Part shown: one piece after another, positions 51,671 to 60,044 of the stretch
How positions within the stretch are numbered: position 1 is the first letter of the stretch
Layout of the letters: the number at the start of each line of letters is the position of its first letter
Origin: Bifidobacterium sp. ESL0728
GTDB taxonomy: Bacteria; Actinomycetota; Actinomycetes; Actinomycetales; Bifidobacteriaceae
Assembly: GCF_029392015.1 (NCBI RefSeq)
Contig: NZ_CP113925.1
Coordinates: 186,001-250,000, forward strand
Length of the DNA stretch: 64,000 bases
Reading direction: 5' to 3'
Translations under genes and position numbers: made by a program
The notes under the pieces: generated by a model
The model's input: the letters and a program-made list of their open reading frames with translations, nothing else
Databases searched by the model: none
What the model was told of the DNA's origin: nothing

Positions 51671-54319
51671 TTAGATCAGCTTGGTGCGTTCCATTTGGCC
51701 GGAGAACCAGGTGTTGAACTTTGACGGCTTCGGCATGATCAGGCCGATGACGAGCATCACGGCGGCATAAATCAGGACGATGCCCATCTGAATCCAGAAA
51801 TCGCCCTGGTAGATGCCTGCGATGGCGGCGCGGGCGGCCTGTATCGAGTGCGTTGCGGGCAGGAACGGGTTGATGATCTGTACGAACTTGGGCAGCACCT
51901 GCAACGGATAAGTGCCGGAAGACCCGGAAATCTGCATCACCAAAACGATGACCGTCAATGCCTTGCCGATGGTGCCGAAGCAGGCCACCAACGTATAAAT
52001 GACGAACGCATAAACCAGGCCGGAAACCCAGCCGGCGAGCATGAACAGCATCGGATGAACCGCGTGAACCCGCAGGAACAGCAGGGTTCCAGCGCAGGAG
52101 AAAGTGCTTTGCAGCAGCGAAATGAAGGCGAAGATGCCGAAACGGCCGAGGAAAAGCTGATAGGGCTTGGGTTCGTCAAAAAGACGTCCGGCATCGTCGA
52201 TCGGGACGGATTCGTTATCCGGCAGGGCAGATTGTTCGGCCGCGGTCTCGCCGGTAGCTATATGTTGTGTGTCGTTGTTGTCAGCATCATCGACGGGAAC
52301 CGATTTGCTATCTGGCGAGATGATTTTAGCGGCGCTGTTGGCATCGGGATGAGCATTAGCGTTGGCTTTGAAGAAATCCGTACGTTGTGTGGCGGTACCG
52401 TCGATACCAGTGGTGGCAATCGGGGAATCGAAAACCGGAGTATCCTCGTAGTCCGAAGCGGCGGCCGTTCTTGCCGAAGTGCTTGCCGTAGCGCTGTCAT
52501 TGCCGGTTCGGGCAGATGAGCCCGCGACAATGTCCGAGATCGGAGCTGTGCTTGCGCTGTTGATTGCAGTGATGTCGCCAGTTGCTTTGGCTTGGTTTGT
52601 GGATTTGCGGTTCCGCTGCCGTCGGCGTTTGCGGATCCAGCTCCAACCGGCTCCCGAGCCAATTTCACCCAGCTTGCGTCGCGTTTCACGTGAAACGTTG
52701 GTTTTGATAGTCAGCGCAATCAAAAGCGAACCGACCCAGAGCGGGATGAACGTGTAGAACGGGGTCAGTGACGTGCCGAAATTCTCGACAGGGAAGACCG
52801 CGTTGCGTTTGAGCGCGACGGGTGCGGCCAGGGTGGCGGCGAGCTTGTCGGGGTCGCCCGAAAGTAGCTTCTTGACTTTGGCCATGTCACCGCTGTTCAG
52901 CGCCTCGGTAAGTTGCTGGCTGAATGTGGTCAGTTTGCCGCTGGCATCGGAAAGGGTGGTCGAGGTGTCGCTCAACGTCGCCCGCGCCTGCTTGAGCTTG
53001 CTGCTGGCCTGATTGGCGGTGGCATTGAGCGCCGTCACACTGTTGTTGAGGTCGGTTCCACCAGAGCCGAGAGCCCCGGAAACCGAGGAAAGCGACGAAG
53101 TGATGCTGGCGATTTGCGGCTTCAACGTCTTCGAAAGATTGGTGTTGAGCCCGTCGATGGCCGTTTTGGATTGGTTGGCGAGGCCCACGATTTGCTCGTG
53201 CTGCCCTGCTGCATCGCCGGTCTTCGCGTCGAGGTCGTTGGCCGAAGTGTTCAGTGCGGTTTGCAGGGCCTTCTGTTGGGTGATGATGTTGTCGAGGATG
53301 GTAAGCGTGTCGGAGGGAACGCCGGAAATCGATGCAAGTGAATCCCGGATTTTCTGATATTGCGCTGCCTGATCGCCGATGAGTCCTGCCTGCTTGCGGA
53401 TCGTCGCCGAGACGTCGGCGGAGGATTTGCCGGCGCTGTCGAAGGCGTTGCCGATGTCGGCGGCAATGGCGCCGTTGCCTGCGCTGCTGGCGTTCAATGC
53501 CTGCGAAAGTGCGGAAGTTGCGGTATCGAGTGCGCCGGAAACGTTCTTGACGCTGCCACCGGCCTTGTTGAGCTGTTTTAGCGATTTGCCGGCATCGTTC
53601 GAGGCGTTGTTGAGCAGGGTCGAGGAGCTGGAAAGTAGGGTTTCGGACACATCGATGAGGCTGGCGTAGGCGTCCACGTTGGTCGCGGAATCGTTGAGCT
53701 GGCTGGCCAGATCGTTGATATTGCCGTTGAATGTGGTCAGGCGCTCGCGGGCGTCGGAGGAATCGAGCTGTTTGGAAAGCCCGTTGGCCACACTCAGCGC
53801 CGTGCTGGTGATGGTGCGCGCGAACATCTCGTTGACCTCTTTGGAAATCTGATCGGCACCCTGGCCGGTGACCTTCGGCGCGACGGCGTTCTTCTTCTCA
53901 TTGGTGTAATACTCAAGTGTGGCGTGCTTGGCGTCGGAGGAGAAGAAGGTCATCATATTGCGGCTGAAATCCTTGGGAATGATGACCGCCGCGTAGTAGG
54001 TTCCGGCCTTGGTGCCTTCGATGGCCTTGTCTTTGGTCGTAAAAGTCCAGTCAAGCTGGCTGTTGGCGCGCAGCTGGCCGATGACCTGGTCGCCGAGTTT
54101 CATTTTCACCGGCATGAGGTCGCTGGAATAGCCCTCGTCAACGCTCGCCACGGCGAATTTGAGGTTTTTGGTGTTGTCGAAGGGGTCCCAGCTTGCGGTG
54201 ACGTTGAACCAGGTGAACAGCGCGGGAATGACGACCAGGCCGATCAGAATGATGATCGAGATGATATTGCTGGTGATGCGCCGAATGTCGCCGGTGAAAA
54301 GTTTCCGCATCGTTCTCAT
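51671..54319 (-). CDS. YhgE/Pip-family membrane protein, second of the pair
   Basis: 882 residues. It begins with a membrane helix (about 15-38) and a conserved extracytoplasmic YhgE domain (Ala-Ser-Trp-Asp-Pro-Phe-Asp-Asn-Thr and Ile-Pro-Lys-Asp-Phe-Ser). A long Ser/Ala/Asn-rich, probably coiled region follows (about 160-480). The C-terminal part has five or six helices of ABC-2 permease type, with Ser-Gly-Thr-Tyr-Pro-Leu-Gln-Val-Leu-Pro. Between the first and later C-terminal helices is a hydrophilic insert of about 170 residues with a basic start and two similar acidic segments. The start overlaps the stop of the preceding gene by four bases (ATGA), so the two are co-translated. Family members include phage-infection proteins; the physiological role is not established. 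Confidence 0.88.
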   Translation of the reverse strand: MRTMRKLFTGDIRRITSNIISIIILIGLVVIPALFTWFNVTASWDPFDNTKNLKFAVASVDEGYSSDLMPVKMKLGDQVIGQLRANSQLDWTFTTKDKAIEGTKAGTYYAAVIIPKDFSRNMMTFFSSDAKHATLEYYTNEKKNAVAPKVTGQGADQISKEVNEMFARTITSTALSVANGLSKQLDSSDARERLTTFNGNINDLASQLNDSATNVDAYASLIDVSETLLSSSSTLLNNASNDAGKSLKQLNKAGGSVKNVSGALDTATSALSQALNASSAGNGAIAADIGNAFDSAGKSSADVSATIRKQAGLIGDQAAQYQKIRDSLASISGVPSDTLTILDNIITQQKALQTALNTSANDLDAKTGDAAGQHEQIVGLANQSKTAIDGLNTNLSKTLKPQIASITSSLSSVSGALGSGGTDLNNSVTALNATANQASSKLKQARATLSDTSTTLSDASGKLTTFSQQLTEALNSGDMAKVKKLLSGDPDKLAATLAAPVALKRNAVFPVENFGTSLTPFYTFIPLWVGSLLIALTIKTNVSRETRRKLGEIGSGAGWSWIRKRRRQRNRKSTNQAKATGDITAINSASTAPISDIVAGSSARTGNDSATASTSARTAAASDYEDTPVFDSPIATTGIDGTATQRTDFFKANANAHPDANSAAKIISPDSKSVPVDDADNNDTQHIATGETAAEQSALPDNESVPIDDAGRLFDEPKPYQLFLGRFGIFAFISLLQSTFSCAGTLLFLRVHAVHPMLFMLAGWVSGLVYAFVIYTLVACFGTIGKALTVIVLVMQISGSSGTYPLQVLPKFVQIINPFLPATHSIQAARAAIAGIYQGDFWIQMGIVLIYAAVMLVIGLIMPKPSKFNTWFSGQMERTKLI

Positions 54320-56922
54320 TGCTTCTCGCCCCCTTCCGCGTCATTCGTCGGACGGGGATTTTTGGGTTTCCCCTTCCTGCGCGGCCGTTGACGTTCGTAT
54401 AGCAACGTGCGCACGGCGTCATCCTCGAGATTGCCGAGGCGCACCTGCCTGGCGAGACTGTCGCGGATGGACTCGACGACGACCAGGAAGATAATGATGG
54501 CAAGGAACCAGATGACCCACGCGGCCAGCGCGATGACCTTGGTGCCGGTGGTCAGCGAGAACGTGATGGCCATGGCTGCCGGGACGGCAATGCCGACAGC
54601 CAGCGCGCCATGCATGAGCTTGGGGTAAAGCAAGGCGAATTTCCGAGCGCGTTCCTCGATGCCGGCACGGTATTCCTCTTTGTCGGCCAACATGCTGAGG
54701 GCCTGTGAAATCCGGTATTCATGGGACTTGTGCAACGCAGGCTCGCTGGTAATGATGTCACTGGCCTTGAGCTGTCGGTCGACCAAACGCTGCAGATTGC
54801 CCATGTGCGGCTTGACCACGAGCCCCAGAATGAAGAACAGAATGGCGAAGACCATCAGGCGACCCATGTTGACGAACCAATCCGCGTGGTAGAAGCCGGC
54901 GATGGTCTCGCGCAGCGCGTTGATGGAGTAGGTAAACGGAAGGTAGGGGTACATGTCACGGAAGAATTTCGGCATCATTTCGATGGGATACATGCCCGAC
55001 GATCCGGGAATCTGAATGATGACCAGGGCCACACACAGCGCTTTGCCGACGTGCAGGAAGGTGGCGGAAAGCGCATAGGTGATGCTGACGTAGACCATCG
55101 AAGCAAGCATTGCGGTAATGATGAAAATCGGCACATTGTGACATTGCACGCCGATGACAAGCTCGCCCAGCACGGTGACGATGGCCTGCAGTGAGGCGAT
55201 GAGCGCGAAAAGAATCCAACGTCCCCAGTAGCGCTGGGCGGGTGTCGGCTCGCTTTCCAGCTCGTCGTCGTCCACTTCCAGCTTCATCAGCACGACCAGC
55301 ATGAACGCACCGACCCACAGCGTCAGATTCGTGAACAGCGGTGCCATCCCGGAACCGTAGGTGCTCACCGGGTAGACCACTTTCGTGTCGAGGACGGTGG
55401 GCGAGAGCATGAAATCAGCGATTTTTGCCGCATCAAGCTTGCCGTCACCGCCCACAGACTTTGCCAGTATTCCCGAGCTGCCAAGCGCCGAGGAACTGGA
55501 AAGCGCGGAAATATCTGTGGTCAGCGTCGACAGATGGCCTTGCAGGCTCGCCAGACCTTTGTCGGTGCCAGCAAGGGCTTTGGCGGCGGTGGCGGCGGCC
55601 TGGTCAAGCTGGTTCAGGACGAGTGTGGATTGGGTGATCAGCGAGCCTTGCGAAGCGAGGTTGGCCGAAGACGTCGCGGCGACGCTCGAAAGGCCGTTCA
55701 GACCGTTGTTAAGCTGTGGCAACGCGCCTGTTGTAATGGTTTTCCGAGCGTTCGCAGCGTTTCCCAAAGCCGATTGCGTGGACGTGTTGATGCCGTTGGC
55801 CGCCGAAACGGTGCTGGAAACCGTCGAACCGAGGTTCTTGCTGGAATTGAGGTCGTTCAGGGCAGAAATCGAGTCGCCGAGACGCTGGTTCTGCGTTTTG
55901 AGATCGGCGATGGCGCTTGAGCTGCCTGGCACGCCTGCTGCTTCGAGACGGCTGATAAGGCTGGCGGTATCGGTGTTGATTTGCTGGGCCGTGGAAAGTG
56001 CGGAACCCACGTCCCCGTTGGCTTTAGTGAGTCCTGCCGCGACCGAATTGATGGCGACGTTCGACTGCGAACTGGCCTGTGAAAGCAGGTTCGAGCTCTG
56101 GTCAAGCGTGACGCCGGCATTGTTGCTGAAATCGTTGAGGCTGTTTTGGGTGTCCGTGATTGCGGCAGCGGCGTCCTTGAGCTGCTTGGAGGCTTGTGTG
56201 CCCGCTTTTTGCGTTTTGTCGAGCGTTCCGCGGGCCGCTTTGGTCTTGTTGGGAACGCCATTCAATGTAGCTGTCAAATCGGCGATGTTGCTGCGAATGT
56301 CGGCGACGGATCGTTGCGCTTTGTCAAGGTCGGCTAGGGTATCGGCCGTAGCGGTGTCGGCTTTGGTGTTGATGTCGGAATCGGTTTTGTTGACAACGCC
56401 GGAAACGACCTTGCTCACCGTGGAAACGAAAGTCTCGTTGACCTGGCTGTCGACCGTCGATGCGCCGGTATCGGTTATCCGGCTTGCCAGTGCGTTGGCC
56501 TTTTCGTTGACGTAATATTCCAGCGTCGGGCGTGTGCTGTGTCCCTCGATCACGCCGGCGACGCGGTCGCTGAAATCTTCCGGGATGACAATGGAGGCGT
56601 AACTGGCCCCGGATTCCACGCGTTGCATAGCCTCGGACCGGTCGGCGAATTTCCAGCCCAGCTGGTTGTTGCTTTTGAGCTGGCGTACGATTTGCACGCC
56701 CATGTTCATTTTGCCGATGGCCTTGGAATCGGTGCCGCGGTCGTTGTTGACCACGATTACTTCGATACCGTTGGTATTGCCGTATGGGTTCCAGAAACCC
56801 GCGATATTGAACCACGCGTAAAGCGGTGGGATAAAGACAAGTCCGAACAGGACGACCCAAGCCGCCGGCACGCGCAGCAGGCGCACGATGTCGCGTCGCA
56901 CGATGGCCAAAACGTTGCTCAT
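54316..56922 (-). CDS. YhgE/Pip-family membrane protein, first of the pair
   Basis: I placed the start at the ATG at 56920-56922 because AAAGGAG lies seven bases upstream; a start 39 bases earlier lacks this. The 868-residue protein has a first helix at about 20-40 and the YhgE extracytoplasmic domain (Phe-Trp-Asn-Pro-Tyr-Gly-Asn-Thr, Ile-Pro-Glu-Asp-Phe-Ser). A long Ser/Asp/Lys-rich heptad-like region and five C-terminal helices follow, with Ser-Gly-Met-Tyr-Pro-Ile-Glu-Met-Met-Pro. A further cytoplasmic segment and a final pair of helices near 760-830 distinguish it from its partner. The two genes are probably a duplicated pair forming a heteromeric complex. Confidence 0.88.
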   Translation of the reverse strand: MSNVLAIVRRDIVRLLRVPAAWVVLFGLVFIPPLYAWFNIAGFWNPYGNTNGIEVIVVNNDRGTDSKAIGKMNMGVQIVRQLKSNNQLGWKFADRSEAMQRVESGASYASIVIPEDFSDRVAGVIEGHSTRPTLEYYVNEKANALASRITDTGASTVDSQVNETFVSTVSKVVSGVVNKTDSDINTKADTATADTLADLDKAQRSVADIRSNIADLTATLNGVPNKTKAARGTLDKTQKAGTQASKQLKDAAAAITDTQNSLNDFSNNAGVTLDQSSNLLSQASSQSNVAINSVAAGLTKANGDVGSALSTAQQINTDTASLISRLEAAGVPGSSSAIADLKTQNQRLGDSISALNDLNSSKNLGSTVSSTVSAANGINTSTQSALGNAANARKTITTGALPQLNNGLNGLSSVAATSSANLASQGSLITQSTLVLNQLDQAAATAAKALAGTDKGLASLQGHLSTLTTDISALSSSSALGSSGILAKSVGGDGKLDAAKIADFMLSPTVLDTKVVYPVSTYGSGMAPLFTNLTLWVGAFMLVVLMKLEVDDDELESEPTPAQRYWGRWILFALIASLQAIVTVLGELVIGVQCHNVPIFIITAMLASMVYVSITYALSATFLHVGKALCVALVIIQIPGSSGMYPIEMMPKFFRDMYPYLPFTYSINALRETIAGFYHADWFVNMGRLMVFAILFFILGLVVKPHMGNLQRLVDRQLKASDIITSEPALHKSHEYRISQALSMLADKEEYRAGIEERARKFALLYPKLMHGALAVGIAVPAAMAITFSLTTGTKVIALAAWVIWFLAIIIFLVVVESIRDSLARQVRLGNLEDDAVRTLLYERQRPRRKGKPKNPRPTNDAEGGEKQ

Positions 56923-57100
56923 AGCGGGCTCCTTTAGGCTCGTGTTGTCGGTTGGAATCAAAACGTCCGACTAACCTGCCGGTTCCTTGCTTGTATTCAC
57001 TATTATCCCTGATGTATCACCATATTTGATGCCCTGAATCTTTTGTTCAAAGCGAATATATCTGGTGGTTTGGGGTGGTGGAATTATTGTGCGGGCAGGA

Positions 57101-57469
57101 TTATTCGCTTGCCAGCGCGATGTCAAGCAGCTGCCGGACGGCGGTGCTCAGATTGGTGATGTGATTTTTCTTCATATAGGTCTCGAGCGCGTTCTTGCGT
57201 GCGCTGTCAAGCCGGACGCGAATCACGCTGTCGGCACGCGTTTCCCCTACGGCGAGCGGCCGTCCCGGGTGACGGTGATCGGCTTTGATGTTGCTGATAT
57301 GGCGACTGATATTCGCTCTTGCGGTCAACAGAGGATGGCCTGGGTAGCGCATTTTGCAGTGGTTCAGCTGCTCTTCGGTGTAGCCGCGTTCCGCCTCCTC
57401 CACATCTGCGCGGAGCATCGCTGCTTCTTCGGGTGGAAAATCGTCGAAATCGAGTACTCCGTCTTTCAT
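57101..57469 (-). CDS. Probable antitoxin of a toxin-first TA pair
   Basis: 122 residues with an acidic N-terminal half (Leu-Asp-Phe-Asp-Asp-Phe-Pro-Pro-Glu-Glu-Ala). The C-terminal half resembles a ribbon-helix-helix or related DNA-binding fold (Val-Ile-Arg-Val-Arg-Leu-Asp, then a helix with Leu-Ser-Thr-Ala-Val-Arg-Gln-Leu-Leu-Asp-Ile-Ala). Its start overlaps the stop of the preceding gene by four bases. The arrangement and domain layout suggest the antitoxin and repressor of the pair. The family assignment is inference. Confidence 0.65.
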   Translation of the reverse strand: MKDGVLDFDDFPPEEAAMLRADVEEAERGYTEEQLNHCKMRYPGHPLLTARANISRHISNIKADHRHPGRPLAVGETRADSVIRVRLDSARKNALETYMKKNHITNLSTAVRQLLDIALASE

Positions 57470-57780
57470 TTTCTGCCACCTTTCGCTAAATAGAGTATGT
57501 ACTTCTTGCGCATCGGCATTGCGTGGATGATGGCTTTACCGGGTGGCAAGTCATCGACTATCACCTCCAGCGGTCTGCCGACGGTATCGAATCCAAGATA
57601 AAGCTCTTTCAAAGGTTCTTCGCGTAAGGGCGTAATGAAACGAGGGTGCCGAACCGCGTAGCACATGTCCTCTTCGCTGACCCCATGCTTGAAAGCGGAT
57701 TTTAATGGAAACAATTTAATATTGTACCACATAAATCCATCGGGTGGTTGTGGCTCATTTTCATCGCTTTCGGGAATCAT
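57466..57780 (-). CDS. Probable RelE/BrnT-like toxin
   Basis: I chose ATG 57780 because GAGGAG lies upstream; a longer frame has no such site. The 104-residue product has Phe-Lys-His-Gly-Val-Ser-Glu-Glu-Asp, Ala-Val-Arg-His-Pro, Leu-Tyr-Leu-Gly-Phe-Asp-x-x-Gly-Arg-Pro-Leu-Glu-Val and Ile-His-Ala-Met-Pro-Met-Arg-Lys-Lys-Tyr. This pattern is known from small actinobacterial proteins related to RelE/BrnT toxins that are paired with DNA-binding antitoxins. The gene order toxin-antitoxin matches BrnTA-type modules. Activity is not shown by sequence alone. Confidence 0.68.
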   Translation of the reverse strand: MIPESDENEPQPPDGFMWYNIKLFPLKSAFKHGVSEEDMCYAVRHPRFITPLREEPLKELYLGFDTVGRPLEVIVDDLPPGKAIIHAMPMRKKYILYLAKGGRK

Positions 57781-58047
57781 CTCACTCCTCTCTTCTGACG
57801 TGTTCCAGAACCGTTCTTCTTTGTTTGGCGCTGGTGTGGTCCAGCAAATCAAGAGACGGCCGTTCGCACAAATTAAAAAGAGACAAATGTGCATAAGGGG
57901 ATAAATGGCTGCTTTGCCTTGGAAATTGTGGAAAACTTGGTGGATTGATTATCGACTCATTTTAAAAGAATATGAAAACGGCGGAAACAGAACCGCTGGT
58001 CCCATTCCCGCCGCATTGTGCGCGATTATTTTATTGAGATGCTTTGT

Positions 58048-59739
58048 TTACATTGTTTCTTGGCGGATTAAAGAGCGGCGCAAGGTTATGGCCAATCCGA
58101 TAAGTGTAAGAGTGACTGTAACGATGACGAGGCTGACGGCGGATGAGCCGGTGCTCGCAAGACCATTTTGCGGTTGTGCGTCACTTGTTTGCTGCTGATC
58201 GGACGCCGCGGTTATGTCTTCTGGGCTTTGCGTGAGGGTTGCGGGCGCAGTAGTGTGTTCCGGCTTGGTCAGCGACGAGTGACCAGACGCTTCAGGCAGT
58301 GCGGGGCCGACGACTATCGGTTCGGTTTCCTCATCCTCTGGCTCGATTTCTCCTTCGCCTTCTTCGGTTTCGCCTTCGTCGGTTTCACCTTCTTCCACCT
58401 CGACTTCGCCTTCATCAGTGTCGGTTCCGCCTTCGTTGCCATCCGCCTCGCTTTCGCCGGAACCCGCTTCGCCCTCGCTGGTGTCGGTGCCGCCTTCGTC
58501 AGGTTCTGATCCAGTCTCGCCGGTCTCGTCCTCGTCCGGTTCGGTCCCGTCTTCGGGGCTGCTTCGCTGCCAGACCGCGTGCATCGTCGTGTCGTTGTCG
58601 GTGTCGTCGTCATTATCCAAAGTGAACACGGAACCGGTCTGATAGTGAGGTTCTACGGCATCTTCGTCATGCGCCCAACCGGCCAAAATATGGTCTTTCT
58701 TGGTCATCTCTCCCTGACCGGGCATTTCGAATTCGGCGGGATCTCCTGGCCAAGCGTCGCGCGTCATCGTCGCCGGAGCCGCACCTTGAGCTCCATTGGC
58801 ATTGAAACCCAGCGAAACCTCCGGTCTGCCGTACCAAGTTGTGCTGGGTGAATCCTGCCCGAAACCAAGGGCAGGGTCGCCTGTCCAATTACCGTCCTGA
58901 CTCTTCCAGCTGCTGGAAGGTGCGTTGGCTGCGCTTCCGAACGACGCATTGGCCCCGACGTTAACGAAACGCAGGTTGGTGCAGCCTTCCAGCATATTGT
59001 CTATTCTGTCGTCGCCGCTGATTTTGGCGGTATCGAAGCCGGAAAGGTCGAGCCTTTTGAGCGCAGAGTCGCCTTGGAACATGGAAGCCATGGTGATCAC
59101 GTTGCCGGTAGAGAACGATGGCCCCATATTGATCGATGTCACGCTTTTCATTCCCCCGAACATGTGGTTCATGTTGGTGACTTCAGAGGTGTCGAATTTG
59201 TCCCCTAAGTCAAGGTTTTTGAGCGTGGAATTCGATGCAAACATATAGCTCATATCGGTCACCTTGCTGGTGTCGAATTTATCGTCCAAAGTGATGCTGC
59301 CGAGCGACGGGTTCTTATAAAACATGTTTCGCATGTTGGTTGCGTCGCTGGTATCGAGGCCGGTCAGGTCGATGCTGGTCAGATACGGCATGTCATAAAA
59401 CATCTGAGAGGAGTCGGTATGCGCCTTGACGGGCGAATCCACCGTCACCTGTCTGATCGAGTACCTCACGGAATACCACGGTCGGGTGTTGGGCAAGGTG
59501 CCGATACGCCCCTCGTATCTGGTTCCAAGATGCAGTTGCGAGCAGTCCGAACTCAACTGCCAGTAGGCGTCGGTGCCAAACGAGCGTTTGCTGGCATCGC
59601 AGTAAGCTTGAGCGGCTGATGTCTGCTCGATGCTTTCGGATGGATGAGGCTCCCCGGCCATCGCGGTTTGCGGCACTATGGCAAGGGCGAGAGCGGCCAA
59701 AGAAGCGGCCGCAGTGGCTATTATATTTCGTGTCTTCAT
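58048..59739 (-). CDS. BspA-like (DUF285) cell-wall-anchored protein with LASTG motif
   Basis: 563 residues. A signal peptide (1-28, cleavage after Ala-Met-Ala) is followed by a Cys-containing N-terminal domain. About six DUF285-type repeats (about 105-260) come next, of the form Met-Phe ... Leu-x-x-Leu-Asp-Leu ... Phe-Asp-Thr-Ser-x-Val-Thr-Asp-Met, as in BspA-like leucine-rich surface proteins. One InlB-like unit lies at about 305-395. A segment of repeated Asp/Glu/Gly/Thr follows (about 398-480). The C-terminus has Leu-Ala-Ser-Thr-Gly (527-531), a hydrophobic helix and Arg-Arg, a sortase signal with Ala in place of Pro. It is probably an adhesin. AGGAAAA precedes the start. Confidence 0.9.
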   Translation of the reverse strand: MKTRNIIATAAASLAALALAIVPQTAMAGEPHPSESIEQTSAAQAYCDASKRSFGTDAYWQLSSDCSQLHLGTRYEGRIGTLPNTRPWYSVRYSIRQVTVDSPVKAHTDSSQMFYDMPYLTSIDLTGLDTSDATNMRNMFYKNPSLGSITLDDKFDTSKVTDMSYMFASNSTLKNLDLGDKFDTSEVTNMNHMFGGMKSVTSINMGPSFSTGNVITMASMFQGDSALKRLDLSGFDTAKISGDDRIDNMLEGCTNLRFVNVGANASFGSAANAPSSSWKSQDGNWTGDPALGFGQDSPSTTWYGRPEVSLGFNANGAQGAAPATMTRDAWPGDPAEFEMPGQGEMTKKDHILAGWAHDEDAVEPHYQTGSVFTLDNDDDTDNDTTMHAVWQRSSPEDGTEPDEDETGETGSEPDEGGTDTSEGEAGSGESEADGNEGGTDTDEGEVEVEEGETDEGETEEGEGEIEPEDEETEPIVVGPALPEASGHSSLTKPEHTTAPATLTQSPEDITAASDQQQTSDAQPQNGLASTGSSAVSLVIVTVTLTLIGLAITLRRSLIRQETM

Positions 59740-60044
59740 TGATTTTTCCTGATTATTCGTTAGTCGGACAGTCAGTTGTTTCTATATTGTTGTCTAATTT
59801 TGGATTTTGTTTTTCTGCTTTTTGTTTATTTGCGTAGTTTGCGATCCGAAAGATCGTGTGTTTAGTTATGCGCGATGACGTCACGCCATCTTTGGTGTGA
59901 TATATGAAATATCCCCGATTCCAACGTATCGGTTTTATGGGACAAATAATAATATATTGATTAATTTATATCGGTTCTTTTCAAATCGGATTTGAACCCG
60001 ACCGTGGTGCAAGGTACCCTTGAAAGGATTGCCGGAGATGCGCT
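59740..60044. promoter_or_regulatory. Divergent AT-rich control region with palindromes
   Basis: 305 bp between the divergent BspA-like (-) and CmpB-type (+) genes. It contains TGACGTCA (59876-59883) overlapping TCACGCCA-TCTT-TGGTGTGA (59881-59900), and CGATC-CGAAA-GATCG (59842-59856). The tight group suggests an operator, perhaps for both genes. The regulator is not identifiable. Confidence 0.45.

Noticed and set aside
57905..58198. A 97-codon plus-strand frame beside the BspA-like gene
   Set aside because: Its second half is antisense to the C-terminus of the BspA-like gene, and the first half has no family-like sequence.
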